Shown here piece by piece: positions 6,851-7,157 of a stretch of DNA of 7,157 nt. The stretch is taken from NCBI GenBank assembly GCA_003235605.1, contig QJVU01000418.1:1-7157 (forward strand), in the 5' to 3' direction. The position numbers and the translations under genes are program-made. The notes below the pieces were generated by a model, which worked only from the letters and a program-made list of their open reading frames with translations, did no database searches and was not told where the DNA came from. Within the stretch, counting starts at the first letter, position 1. Each line of letters starts with the position of its first letter. This DNA is from Planctomycetota bacterium. Lineage in GTDB: Bacteria; Planctomycetota; UBA1135; UBA2386.

Positions 6851-7157
6851 ATGGTCAACTTCGCCCCCCAAGTCATGGAAGTCCTCGACTTCGTGTCGGT
6901 ATCCCTGGCTGTCGCGCCCACGGCAGAGTTGCAGGAGAACGTCGGCGCCGGCTGGGTGCTCTTCACCGCCAAGGGTGGTGAGTTCATCCTGCGCTGGATC
7001 CACTTCCTGGCGGGCATCACCTGGATCGGCGTCCTCTACTACTTCAACTTCATCCAGACACCGTTCTTCAAGGGTGGTGCGCCGAAGGAGGTCGTCACTG
7101 GAATGACCGTCGGGCTCGTACCGAAGGCCCTGTGGTGGTTCCGGTGGGGAGCGATGT
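6851..7157 (+). CDS. Membrane protein resembling the N-terminus of PuuD/DUF989 urate hydroxylase, 3'-truncated
   Basis: The frame is open to the window end; 102 residues are visible. About 40 N-terminal residues of mixed character are followed by a hydrophobic helix at about 45-68 with the pattern ILRWIHFLAGITWIG, then a polar loop and VPKALWWFRWGAM at 90-102. The RWxHxxxGxxWIG helix and the later WF+W block match the start of the urate hydroxylase PuuD family (DUF989, Urate_ox_N), multi-pass membrane proteins that in some members carry a C-terminal cytochrome c domain and oxidise urate. His51 could be a functional residue. The visible part is too short to separate true urate hydroxylases from other DUF989 membrane proteins, and whether a cytochrome domain follows is unknown, so no symbol is given. 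The 255-nt gap suggests its own transcription unit, not the nqr operon. Confidence 0.62.
   Translation, partial: MVNFAPQVMEVLDFVSVSLAVAPTAELQENVGAGWVLFTAKGGEFILRWIHFLAGITWIGVLYYFNFIQTPFFKGGAPKEVVTGMTVGLVPKALWWFRWGAM

Overview
The window is a nearly complete operon for the Na+-translocating NADH:quinone oxidoreductase (Na+-NQR), followed by its flavin-attachment enzyme and the start of an unrelated membrane protein gene. All genes lie on the + strand. The DNA is GC-rich, with G/C-rich third codon positions and Shine-Dalgarno sites before several genes, so the source is a high-GC, Gram-negative-type bacterium. The proteins align with Vibrio Nqr subunits over their whole length, but the N-terminal extensions of NqrD and NqrE and an enlarged loop in NqrE recall, from memory, the Chlamydia/PVC-type subunits. 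Phylum cannot be fixed here; Planctomycetota, Verrucomicrobiota-like or Myxococcota-like lineages are guesses.

Layout: nqrA (1-857, missing its 5' end), nqrB (861-2177), nqrC (2170-2967, TTG start inside the end of nqrB), nqrD (2971-3648), nqrE (3648-4313), nqrF (4338-5576) and apbE (5576-6595). The genes are almost touching or overlapping: 3 nt between nqrA and nqrB, an 8-nt overlap for nqrB/nqrC, 3 nt for nqrC/nqrD, TGATG junctions at nqrD/nqrE and nqrF/apbE, and 24 nt for nqrE/nqrF. This implies one transcript with translational coupling. The operon promoter lies upstream of the window. A 255-nt non-coding gap (6596-6850) with short repeats follows, then the first 102 codons of a membrane protein resembling the N-terminus of the PuuD/DUF989 urate hydroxylase family (6851 to the window end).

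How the genes work together: NqrF takes a hydride from NADH onto FAD and passes electrons to its [2Fe-2S] cluster. They then move through the iron site held by the NqrD and NqrE cysteines, the covalent FMNs of NqrC and NqrB, and riboflavin in NqrB to quinone, coupled to Na+ export. ApbE attaches the two FMN groups to threonines in NqrC and NqrB, so its place at the end of the operon makes functional sense.

Most of the window is ordinary. The best point for a second look is the FMN-attachment motif of NqrB, which reads SGPT (Thr244) where the consensus is SGAT; NqrC keeps the standard SGAT. I found no evidence for a wholly new system, CRISPR array, mobile element or RNA gene.
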